Source: Nonomuraea zeae
GTDB taxonomy: Bacteria; Actinomycetota; Actinomycetes; Streptosporangiales; Streptosporangiaceae
DNA: 34,198 bases
Reading direction: 5' to 3'
NCBI RefSeq assembly: GCF_005889725.1
Contig: NZ_VCKX01000119.1
Location: forward strand, 1 to 34,198
Shown: piece by piece, positions 25,280 to 32,450 of the stretch
Position numbering within the stretch: the stretch's first letter is position 1
How the letters are laid out: each line of letters opens with the position of its first letter
Program-made: the position numbers and the translations under genes
The notes under the pieces: generated by a model
What the model was told of the DNA's origin: nothing
The model's input: the letters and a program-made list of their open reading frames with translations, nothing else
The model's database searches: none

Positions 25280-26304
25280 GCGTATGCCTCCGCTTCCAGT
25301 GTCATGGCTCGCTTGATGATCTCAGCGGTGGCCTCTTCCATCTCGATCGCGGAGGTCTCGGCCGATTCCGTGCTGAGAGTGAGTTGATGTTGCTTGGCGT
25401 GCCGCTTCCAGTCAGAGCCGGCCGTGAGATCGGCCAGTTCGGCGAAGACGCGTCCGTGCTTGCGGCACTGGTCGGCAACGTTCACGGCGCGGGTGATCAC
25501 GGTCTGGAAGATCGGGATGCCTGAGTCGCCGAGGACCTCCATGATCTCCCGCCGTTTCTTGGCCAGGAAGCCGATCTCCTTGAGGCCGATCACGTCGCCG
25601 TCCTCATCCCGGATCTTACGCAGATGCTGCCGGTCGAATCCGAACAGCAGCACGCCCAGGGGGGTGATGCTCGGGTTGAGCCGTGTGGCGACGTCGAACA
25701 CCTCGCTGACGCCTTCGAGGCCTTGAATGGCGCCTTGGTCGAAACACACGGGGATGAGCACGTACTCGGCCGCGACCGCCGCCAGGTGCTGCAGATCGGC
25801 GAGGTTCGGAGGGCAGTCGATGAGGATCCATTCGTAGTCGTGCGCGACTTCGGCAAGAGCCTCGGCCAGGCTCAGCAGGATCTCCCGCCTGGGATCGATG
25901 GACCTGGTGCCGATCATGGACGCGGTGATCCGCTTGAGGATCTTCCCACCCGGTACGACATCCAGCTGTGGACGCACGTCCTTGATGATGTGCAGTCCGC
26001 CCGTGCCCTCGACCACATCAATGACGCTCTGGCCTTCATCGTCGCCGGGCTTACCCTGATGGCCCAGATCCAGTCCGAGGTTGCCCTGCGGGTCAAGGTC
26101 GATGGCGAGCACTCGCTTCGACGATCCAGCTGCGTGCAGAGCGGCTGCGAGCTGAGCTGAGATGTTGGCCGTCGTAGTGGTCTTGCCTGCGCCTCCCTTG
26201 TTGTTCAACACGATCATCACCCGCCTCAGCTTGGGACGGATCGATTCAACGATCTCCTGTGTGCTCCACGCCTGACTCCTGCTGGCGGTGTGGGGGAAGG
26301 TCAT
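25276..26304 (-). CDS. parA: ParA family partition ATPase
   Basis: 342 residues from ATG 26304, with AGGAG about 9 bases upstream. ParA ATPases bind the nucleoid non-specifically and, with a partner on the centromere, move plasmids or chromosome origins apart. Visible motifs are the deviant Walker A KGGAGKTTT (36-44, with the signature lysine K36), Walker A' AIDLDPQGN (67-75) and Walker B ILIDCPPN (160-167). The N-terminal extension of about 28 residues lacks a clear HTH. The length is typical for plasmid ParA of the soluble type. The partner gene overlaps its stop. The long non-coding region upstream is the expected place for the centromere and operator. Confidence 0.9.
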   Translation of the reverse strand: MTFPHTASRSQAWSTQEIVESIRPKLRRVMIVLNNKGGAGKTTTTANISAQLAAALHAAGSSKRVLAIDLDPQGNLGLDLGHQGKPGDDEGQSVIDVVEGTGGLHIIKDVRPQLDVVPGGKILKRITASMIGTRSIDPRREILLSLAEALAEVAHDYEWILIDCPPNLADLQHLAAVAAEYVLIPVCFDQGAIQGLEGVSEVFDVATRLNPSITPLGVLLFGFDRQHLRKIRDEDGDVIGLKEIGFLAKKRREIMEVLGDSGIPIFQTVITRAVNVADQCRKHGRVFAELADLTAGSDWKRHAKQHQLTLSTESAETSAIEMEEATAEIIKRAMTLEAEAYA

Positions 26305-26660
26305 GGATCTACTCTCCTGTGCATGCCGACGACTGGGTGAATGAGCCTCTTTGGTAGCGGCGGGCTGAGCGACAGGCGGCCCGACTGCGGCAACGGTGCT
26401 TCTGCCACATTCCTAACAGATCAGCCTTGACCTTGCCACGCTTATCACGGGCGTGTCGGCGGATTCGGTTGACTCAACGAGTGCTTTGCCACCCGGTTCT
26501 TCGGCTTCGCTGCGTTGTGCTTGCACCGCCCCACTGACGCTCCACTCACCCCCCGGTCGTAGTGATCGTCAGTCGGGAGCCTGCTTGTCTCTCCAGGTGA
26601 GCGGTCCACGACGTGGACTTTTTACCGTGTAGCCAGCGTCCATCGAGGCTTGCAGAGTGT
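26305..26660. promoter_or_regulatory. parA upstream region with a palindrome
   Basis: Promoter region of parA. It holds GTCCACG-A-CGTGGAC at 26604-26618, a perfect 7-bp inverted repeat with one central base, followed by TTTTT. The loop is too short for a terminator, so it is more likely a protein-binding site. No coding sequence is seen. Confidence 0.5.
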
Positions 26661-26905
26661 TGCCTCTACCTATCTCCCTATTGGTCTTTACCCCTAGAGG
26701 AAGACCTGTGAGTAGGACTAGGCATACAACATTTAACAGACCTGCTGCATCTTTGATTCAAATACCTGACTTTTAGGCAGTTGAAAAACCTATGTTCAAC
26801 TCTATTGCTACGAAGATTGAAGCATGTATGTGTTGTCCTATGCTCCACACTCTTCCCAGCCATTTTTTCATCACTTTCCGAGTGCCTATCTGAGCACCTA
26901 TTACT
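26661..26905. other. AT-rich candidate centromere or origin
   Basis: By hand count, 46 of the 120 bases at 26701-26820 are G or C (38%), against roughly 70% around it. CCTAT occurs six times on one strand (26669, 26677, 26789, 26837, 26885, 26897); three of these are exactly 48 bases apart. Two small inverted repeats are present: GGTCTT/AAGACC (26683-26706) and GTTGAA/TTCAAC (26780-26800). Next to parA, this composition fits a centromere or an origin-unwinding region. No protein-like frame was found. Confidence 0.5.
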
Positions 26906-27871
26906 CGAGCCGACCTGGGGTGATGCGTCCTCATGAGGCTCGGGTGACCATGCTATCTCGTCAGCGACAAACGTCAAGAAGCGGCCCGCAAGCCCTCCGT
27001 CCACGACGGGCTACCGCCCGCTCGGTCCTCGAGTGAAGTAATGCGATAGTTCTCTTGAACCCCTTCGCGACATCAAAGGCCGCCGGGTCAACAGCGCGTG
27101 AAATGGCCTGTACCAGACAGGGGACTCCGCAAGCCGTCGCTTCACGGCTCTGGTTACACCGGGCCAGGCCCCCGGTCCTGGCCCCGGTGGGGACCTCGCC
27201 GTATGCGCTGCTGGATCCCAGGGGCGGCAAGGTCCGCGGGATGCGCGTGAGATCCCTCCAGGTAACGAATCCTCCGATGAGCCCCTCGCCCCTCTTGCAT
27301 CTCGCGCGAGCGCTGATGCCCTCCGCTCCTCTGCCCGGCGGCGCTTGAACCAGAAGCCCCAACCGATGGGGAGAGGTAGGGGCAGACACCAGCCGTGACG
27401 GACGCCGGATGATCCTACAAATCCGACCTGAGCCTATGCGGCGTCGTCTCGCCTCAGCTGCGGATACCTACGAACATGTGGAGCCCTCCACATGCCGTCA
27501 ACGTTCGTGCTCTCTGGCGCGGACGCAGGCCCCCAGACCAGCCGGCTCCTTCGGCCTAACGCGAGGGAAACCGCCAGCTGCGCGGCCATCAGGTGCGTAC
27601 CAACCCCGAGCCGTCGCTGCGTTCCCTCCGCCATCCGCTCGTCCCGTACTACTTGCGACACGGGTTGCGAGAGCCCCGAACCGTTTCCGGCGCATGCCCC
27701 TGCCTGTTTTCTACCCAAGCGAGACTTGAGCCCACCGACGTTTCCCAATCCAAGAAGCGCACTTCGGGATCAAAGACGTACGAACGCCTGTATGAGGATC
27801 CTCTCGAAGGTGTGCGCCGGGCATCATGCCATCCCGGAGGTTCATGGCTGTCGAAGGGCTTCCGCGATCGC
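26906..27871. other. Long stretch without a supported gene
   Basis: About 960 bases with overlapping open frames but no domain I recognise. Structures are a GC-rich hairpin at 27159-27187 (CCGGGCCAGG / CCTGGCCCCGG, one bulge) and a small hairpin CCCCA-ACCGA-TGGGG at 27357-27371 preceded by GAACCAGAAG. The latter recalls the right ends of actinomycete TnpB-type IS elements, but no TnpB coding sequence is left. It is probably decayed mobile DNA. Confidence 0.35.
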
Positions 27872-28669
27872 TTATGTGTCGCCGAACCGTGCACGATGGT
27901 GCCCAGCGGCAAGCGTGACGGCAGTGGCATGGATTTCGCCCAGTTGCTCACGGAATGCTGCGTAACGGGGCTCATCCAGTGAGTCCACGATCTCCTGCAC
28001 CCACCAGCCGATCTCTCGCAGGGTGGAGTAGTGAGCCGGCGACAGCGGCCACTGCATCTCTCTGACCGCCCGTCGCAGGCCGATGAGGCACTCCGCCATC
28101 TCGTCGTCGATGAGGTGGTCGAACTGGGAGCGGGAGGCAACCAACTGAGCGGCTGCCTCCCACAGTGCCAGCGCATGTCGGTCGTACCAGCGTGCTTCGG
28201 TCGAGGTGTTCTCCGGTTGTGTCCTAGACAACCGGTGTGCGCGTTCCAGCCGCTCACTCCGGCCAAGCCCCAGCCGGGATGCCCGATGCCGGAGCAGTCG
28301 GTGCTCCACCGCCTGCCGGCTGCGCACATTGAGCGGCGGCGCCATGCGGATCATCGCGATCTGCATGGCGCGCCCCAGTTCCAGCAGTTCGTGCTCAAGG
28401 CGATCTGCCTCATCGGGACGGTGAGGGCAGTGAAGACGTATGTATGCGAGGACCCACAGTCCGTCGAGTACGTCGTTCGACGTCACCCAATCGGGGACTC
28501 GGCGGCAACTCAGGACGTGCTGGATCACGGCCAGAGGATGCTCGGCCGGATCCCTGCTCTCCAGCGCGGCGAGTTCGGGGTCGCGTACTTCTCTCCGCCG
28601 CTGTACGATCCGCTCAATGGCTTCCTGACCTGCGGTTTTGCTGATTCGGGGAAGTGCGCGCTTAGGCAT
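27872..28669 (-). CDS. Hypothetical protein with probable leaderless start
   Basis: 265 residues from ATG 28669. I recognise no family. The protein is helical and charged throughout, with no signal peptide, membrane helix or metal motif. It begins MPKRALPRISKTAGQEAIER and contains VIQHVLSCRRVPDWVTSNDV, then LVASRSQFDHLIDDEMAECL and STLREIGWWVQEIVDSLDEP. The aromatic/acidic content of these helices argues for a real protein. There is no ribosome-binding site. Instead a -10-like TACACT ends 6 bases before the ATG, which suggests a leaderless mRNA. The Tn7-like element lies 68 bases upstream of the start and leaves the promoter in place. Confidence 0.7.
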   Translation of the reverse strand: MPKRALPRISKTAGQEAIERIVQRRREVRDPELAALESRDPAEHPLAVIQHVLSCRRVPDWVTSNDVLDGLWVLAYIRLHCPHRPDEADRLEHELLELGRAMQIAMIRMAPPLNVRSRQAVEHRLLRHRASRLGLGRSERLERAHRLSRTQPENTSTEARWYDRHALALWEAAAQLVASRSQFDHLIDDEMAECLIGLRRAVREMQWPLSPAHYSTLREIGWWVQEIVDSLDEPRYAAFREQLGEIHATAVTLAAGHHRARFGDT

Positions 28670-28704
28670 GTCAATAGTGTATTGACGTAAATGATCTATG
28701 TCAG
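28670..28704 (-). promoter_or_regulatory. Promoter with operator-like palindrome for the 265-aa gene
   Basis: Read on the minus strand: CTGACA (28704-28699), a 17-base spacer, TACACT, then six bases to the ATG at 28669. The perfect inverted repeat GTCAATA-N3-TATTGAC (28670-28686) covers the -10 box and abuts the start codon. A protein bound there would block initiation. Confidence 0.6.
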
Positions 28705-28736
28705 CGCGACTCGGATGAAACTCCTAACGTGCTGCC

Positions 28737-28912
28737 TGTCTCACGAGACCCGGCGTGTGTCTCAGATGGTCGGCGTGTTTCGTTGGGCGGTCTCACCTGG
28801 TTGGCGCGACGACCCGTCGGGGGAAGACTCCCCGTCTCCTCAAGTTGGCTCCGAAGCGCGGAGGTCTCAGTCCAGTTGGCGTGAGTTGACGGAAGTCTCA
28901 GACATCTGGCGC
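28737..28912 (+). repeat. Tn7-like transposon end: five TnsB-site-like repeats
   Basis: Five direct repeats of the form GTCTCA-N6/7-(C/T)GGCG begin at 28738, 28759, 28790, 28864 and 28895. The outermost starts TGTCTCA, and Tn7-family ends begin with TGT. Multiple transposase-binding repeats next to tnsA are the hallmark of Tn7-like ends. The outer boundary at 28737 is inferred. Confidence 0.75.
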
Positions 28913-28979
28913 ATACACCCGATACATTGCATCCTCATCTGGTTACCAGCCGTACGGTGCGTGGTGGTGGTCCCTCTTG

Positions 28980-29720
28980 GTGGGGTTATCGACCGCTTGG
29001 GTCGACCGGGCAGGGTTTCACCTGGTTTTCCTGGATGAAGCGGGAGCCGAACAGCGAGCCCCGTTGGCGTCGAGCTGGAACATCCGGTTCGAGCGGGCGG
29101 CCGCGGTGCGGTCGTTCCCTTCCTTCCGCGGGCAGAGGAACTTCCCAGGCTGGTGATGGTCAGCCACGACTGGCGATCACGTTGGTTATGAGTCCTGGGT
29201 CGAACGCGACGTGCTGATGACGATGGACTTCGACCGCGACATCATCTCCTTCGCGTCCCAGCCCTTCTGGCTGACCTGGGTCGCAGACGGTCAAGTACGC
29301 CGACATGTCCCGGACTACTTCGCTCGGAAACTCGACGGCCGGGGCCTGGTCGTGGACGTGCGTCCTGATGACCGGGTCGATCCGGCCGCGGCTGAGGCCT
29401 TCGCGGCGACGGCGCGCGCCTGCGCAGAGGTGGGTTGGGAGTTCCGCCGGACGGGTGGGCCCGCCCCGGTATTGCGGTCGAATCTCCGGTGGCTCGCGGG
29501 TTACCGTCACCCCCGCTGCTATCGCGAAGAGATCGCCCAGGCGCTCCTTGAGACCTTCGCCGCTCCGACCGGCTTGCTCCACGGCGCCCAGATGGTGGGC
29601 GATCAGCTAATGACGCTGCCCATGCTCTACCACCTGCTCTGGACCGGGCGGTTGACGGCCGACCTCAAGGCCGCGACCCTCAGCCCGGCCACCACGGTTC
29701 ACACCCGGGAGGGAAGATGA
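28980..29720 (+). pseudogene. tnsA: TnsA-like transposase endonuclease, in-frame stop
   Basis: TnsA cuts the 5' ends of a Tn7-like transposon as part of the heteromeric transposase. The long frame reads LVFLDEAGAEQ, then RFERAAAVRSFPSFRGQRNF, a TGA at 29154-29156, and directly after it GDHVGYESWVERD, SFASQPFWLTW and RRHVPDYFARK. The homology-like pattern continues through the stop in the same frame, so the TGA looks like a nonsense mutation of a Trp or Tyr codon. The catalytic core carries E (YESWVERD), D (VPDYF) and, at the usual E/Q-x-K position, D-x-R (VVDVRP). GTG 28980 is only a guess for the start. Restart at GTG 29211 would give 169 residues, lacking the first part of the domain. The stop overlaps the tnsB start by 4 bases. 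Confidence 0.75.
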
Positions 29721-31777
29721 ATCGGGCGCAAGCGCCGCGGCCGCCAGGGTTGCATATCGGGGACCGCATCATCTTCGAGAACGTCGTGCACACTGTGGTC
29801 GGCTTGGCCGGCACCTTGGTGCGGATCGCCGCCGAAGACGGCAACACCGCGGTGGTGCACTCGCCGCACCTGATGGCCGACCCCACTTTTGAGCACCTGG
29901 GCGGTCCCGCCAAGACCCGCCTGCCAGCCGGACTTCTGCACGGGCTGGCCGAGGAGGTCGTGGCACAGGCGTGTTGGTGGGAGCAGCACGTCGTCGAGAT
30001 TCTGACCGGAGTGCGTCCGGATGCTCCTGCCGGCACCCCGCCCCGACCTGAATTCGACCCCGCCCGGCACACGCTTCGCGAACGCGACCAAGCCAAGGCT
30101 CTCGAGTTGGCTCATACGGGACGCGAGGGCGTCAGTTTGCGCACGGTCGAGCGCAAGCGCCAGCGCTATCAGGCTCAGGGGCTGGCAGGGCTGATCGATG
30201 GCAGACACGAGGGCGTGGGTGGACCATCGGGACGGGTGGATCCGCTGGTGGTGGCGGCGCTGACGAAGGCAATCGAGGAGGCTACGGACAGCTCCCCCCG
30301 AACCGCGAGCTACTTCTACTGGAAGGTCGGCCAGGTCGTGGCTGATCGGCCTGACGTCCGAATGCCTTCCCGGGCGACCTTCTACCGCCTGTTTGATCGT
30401 GTCTCGCGCGGACGTCACATCACTGGCTCGGCTCGCACTCGTCGCTCGCTGGCCAGTCGTCCGGAGGGGCCGTTCAGCCAGGTCACCGCTTTCCGTCCGG
30501 GCGAGTGGATGGAGATCGACTCCACTCCGCTGGACGTGCTGGTGGTCTTGGATGACGGCGTGGTCGGACGGGTGGAGCTGACTGGCATGGTGGACCTGGC
30601 CACCCGCACGGTCACCGCCGGCGTCTTACGACCGTCCACGAAGTCAGTGGATGCGACGCTGCTGCTGGCGCGAACGGTTACCCCCGAGTTGATGCGCCCG
30701 GGCTGGGCGCAGGCGCTGTCCATAGCGCGATCGGTGTTGCCGTACGCACGCTTGATGAAGCTGGACGAGCGCCTGGAGCACGCCGCGGCCCGACCGGTGA
30801 TCGTTCCAGAGACCATCGTCTGCGACAAGGGCAAGGTGTTCATCTCGGCGAACTTCCGCACGGCCTGCCGGATGCTCGGGATCAGCCTTCAGCCCGCTCA
30901 CCCTCGGACGGGGACGGACAAGCAGCACATCGAGCGGACCCTGGAGTCGGTGGCCACACTGTTCGCGCAGTTCGTTTCCGGCTACACCGGACGCTCGGCG
31001 GAGTATCGCGGACGCGCCGTGGGCAAGGAGCCGCTCTGGCCGCTGCACCAGCTTCAAGATCTCCTGGACGAATGGCTGATCGCCAAATGGCAGAACCGAC
31101 CGCATGACGGCTTGCGCGACCCGCTCACTCCAGGTCAGGCGGCGACGCCGAATGAGAAGTACGCGGCCCTGGTGGAGGCGGCCGGATACGTTCCCGTCCC
31201 GCTGTCCGGGGACGACTACATCGAGTTGCTGCCCGCCGGCTGGCGAGCCATCAACGCCTACGGGGTGAAGATCAATCACCGGATCTATGACGACGAAGCG
31301 CTCAAGCCACTGCGCAACCAGCCCTCCGGCGTCATCGCCCACAAGGACCTGTGGGAAGTACACCACGACCCCTACGATGTCAGCCGGGTCTGGGTGCGCA
31401 ACCACCACGACGGCGGCTGGATCACCGCTTTCTGGCGCCACCTGCACAGCACCGCAGCTCCCTTCGGGGAGATGGCCCGGGATCACGCCCGCGAGATCCT
31501 GGCCCGCCGCGGCCAGGACCGGCCCACCGAAGAGCAGATCGCCCAGGTCGTCAATGAGCTTCTCACTCGCGCCGGCCAAGGGCCAGAGTCGGCCGACACC
31601 ATCAAGGACCGGAAGGTCAGAGCACAGACCCTCGCCAGGACCGATCCGTCCTGGCCACGCCCGACACCACCACCCCAGCAAAACACCGAGCCCGAGCCCC
31701 TGGACGAGGACGACGAGCCATTGGCCGAGGTCATCCCCCTCGGCGTCTTCGACGCACATGAGGAGGCAAAACGATGA
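29717..31777 (+). CDS. tnsB: TnsB-like DDE transposase
   Basis: 686 residues from ATG 29717, overlapping the tnsA stop (ATGA). TnsB binds the end repeats and joins the 3' ends to target DNA. The N-terminal part (about 115-165) has a Mu-type HTH with REGVSLRTVERKRQRYQAQG. The retroviral-integrase fold carries D268 (WMEIDSTPLD), D370 (IVCDKGKVF) and E406 (DKQHIERTLES); the spacing of 35 residues between the last two is the DDE canonical value. A Mu C-terminal beta-barrel region follows (about 520-600: GVKINHRIYDD, then DVSRVWVRNH). The acidic C-terminal tail could contact TnsC. The frame is intact, but without tnsC and with a broken tnsA it cannot drive normal transposition alone. Confidence 0.9.
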   Translation: MNRAQAPRPPGLHIGDRIIFENVVHTVVGLAGTLVRIAAEDGNTAVVHSPHLMADPTFEHLGGPAKTRLPAGLLHGLAEEVVAQACWWEQHVVEILTGVRPDAPAGTPPRPEFDPARHTLRERDQAKALELAHTGREGVSLRTVERKRQRYQAQGLAGLIDGRHEGVGGPSGRVDPLVVAALTKAIEEATDSSPRTASYFYWKVGQVVADRPDVRMPSRATFYRLFDRVSRGRHITGSARTRRSLASRPEGPFSQVTAFRPGEWMEIDSTPLDVLVVLDDGVVGRVELTGMVDLATRTVTAGVLRPSTKSVDATLLLARTVTPELMRPGWAQALSIARSVLPYARLMKLDERLEHAAARPVIVPETIVCDKGKVFISANFRTACRMLGISLQPAHPRTGTDKQHIERTLESVATLFAQFVSGYTGRSAEYRGRAVGKEPLWPLHQLQDLLDEWLIAKWQNRPHDGLRDPLTPGQAATPNEKYAALVEAAGYVPVPLSGDDYIELLPAGWRAINAYGVKINHRIYDDEALKPLRNQPSGVIAHKDLWEVHHDPYDVSRVWVRNHHDGGWITAFWRHLHSTAAPFGEMARDHAREILARRGQDRPTEEQIAQVVNELLTRAGQGPESADTIKDRKVRAQTLARTDPSWPRPTPPPQQNTEPEPLDEDDEPLAEVIPLGVFDAHEEAKR

Positions 31778-31917
31778 AGGTGACCGAAGGCCGCCGCGAT
31801 CCCACCACAACGCTCGAAGGATGGCGGCGCTTCGTCGATGATCCACCTGCAAGATTCGAGCTGCTCACCCTGGAACAACTGAGGCGCCTAGCAGATTCCG
31901 GACAGTCGGCTACATAA
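31774..31917 (+). pseudogene. tnsC: TnsC-like ATPase, N-terminal fragment
   Basis: ATG 31774 overlaps the tnsB stop (ATGA). The 47-residue reading starts MKVTEGRRDPTTTLEGWRRF, then DDPPARFELLTLEQLRRLA. This resembles the start of TnsC/TniB-type AAA+ ATPases in actinobacterial Tn7-like elements, which continue for about 300 residues with Walker A and B. Here it diverges at about residue 40 and stops at 31915-31917. No Walker motif follows because an IS3-family element begins there. The fragment cannot hydrolyse ATP or recruit the target. Confidence 0.65.
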
Positions 31918-32207
31918 GCTGACAGAAGTCTGGAAGAGGTAGGTACGTGGCAAGGCGTCGCAGGCAGTTCTCGCCGGAGTTCAAGGAAGAAGCCATCCGC
32001 ATGGTGCTGGAGGGCGATCGGACGGTCGCGTCGGTGGCGCGCGAGTTCGACATCAACGCCAGCACCCTGGGCAGCTGGGTGAACCGGCATCGGATCGTGA
32101 GCGCACAGCAGGAGCAGTCGCCGGTCTCTGGGCCGGACCGGGCCCGGATCCGGGAGCTGGAGCGGGAGAACGCCGAGCTGCGGGAGAAGTTGATCTTCTT
32201 GAAAAAA

Positions 32208-32450
32208 GTCCCCCTGACCCTTCCGGGACGCCACACCTGGCGTGAAAATCGGGGCGGGTTGCTCGCCGACGCCGACGCCGCATGAGACGGCTTTGATCTC
32301 GCAAAAAAGTCTGGCGCTGGGGGCTCGACCTGAAGGGTCACGCACTGTTGCCTTCGAGCACGCCGGTCAGAATCTTCGGTTCCCGACCGAGGCCCCGCGA
32401 GCAGCCCGTCTGTTGTTCGTACGCGATCTCGTCGAGGAGCGTGATCGGCC
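32208..32450 (+). ncRNA. Candidate bridge RNA in the IS110 5' end
   Basis: IS110-group elements encode a bridge RNA in the non-coding end upstream of the transposase, with one loop pairing to the target and one to the element's own junction. This 243-bp stretch starts with a perfect hairpin ACGCCA-CACC-TGGCGT (32228-32243). It has AAAAAAG at 32303-32309, matching the left target plus AG core, and CCGGTCAG at 32363-32370, matching the element's right end plus AG core. GAAGGGTCA (32332-32340) is complementary to TGACCCTTC in the left end (32215-32223). A hairpin TCGGT-N5-ACCGA lies at about 32377-32391. The target loop precedes the donor loop as in IS621. This is inferred from sequence only. 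Confidence 0.55.

Larger units (their letters stand above)
28737..31893 (+). mobile_element. Tn7-like transposon, truncated
   Basis: One end with five repeats, then tnsA (with a stop codon), tnsB and the first codons of tnsC. The element is cut inside tnsC by an IS3-family element; the boundary near 31893 is where the TnsC reading diverges. Targeting genes (tnsD/tniQ or others) and the second end are not in the window. Confidence 0.75.

Noticed and set aside
26693..26889. A strict 48-bp iteron array starting with CCT
   Set aside because: CCT occurs at 48-base steps five times, but the rest of each 48-base unit does not align. Only the shorter CCTAT words are reported.
26961..27389. 142-residue minus-strand frame
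   Set aside because: No domain, no ribosome-binding site that convinced me, and it crosses hairpins.
30644..31852. Long minus-strand open frame across tnsB
   Set aside because: Antisense to TnsB, whose DDE motifs are plain. The open frame is a GC-bias artefact.
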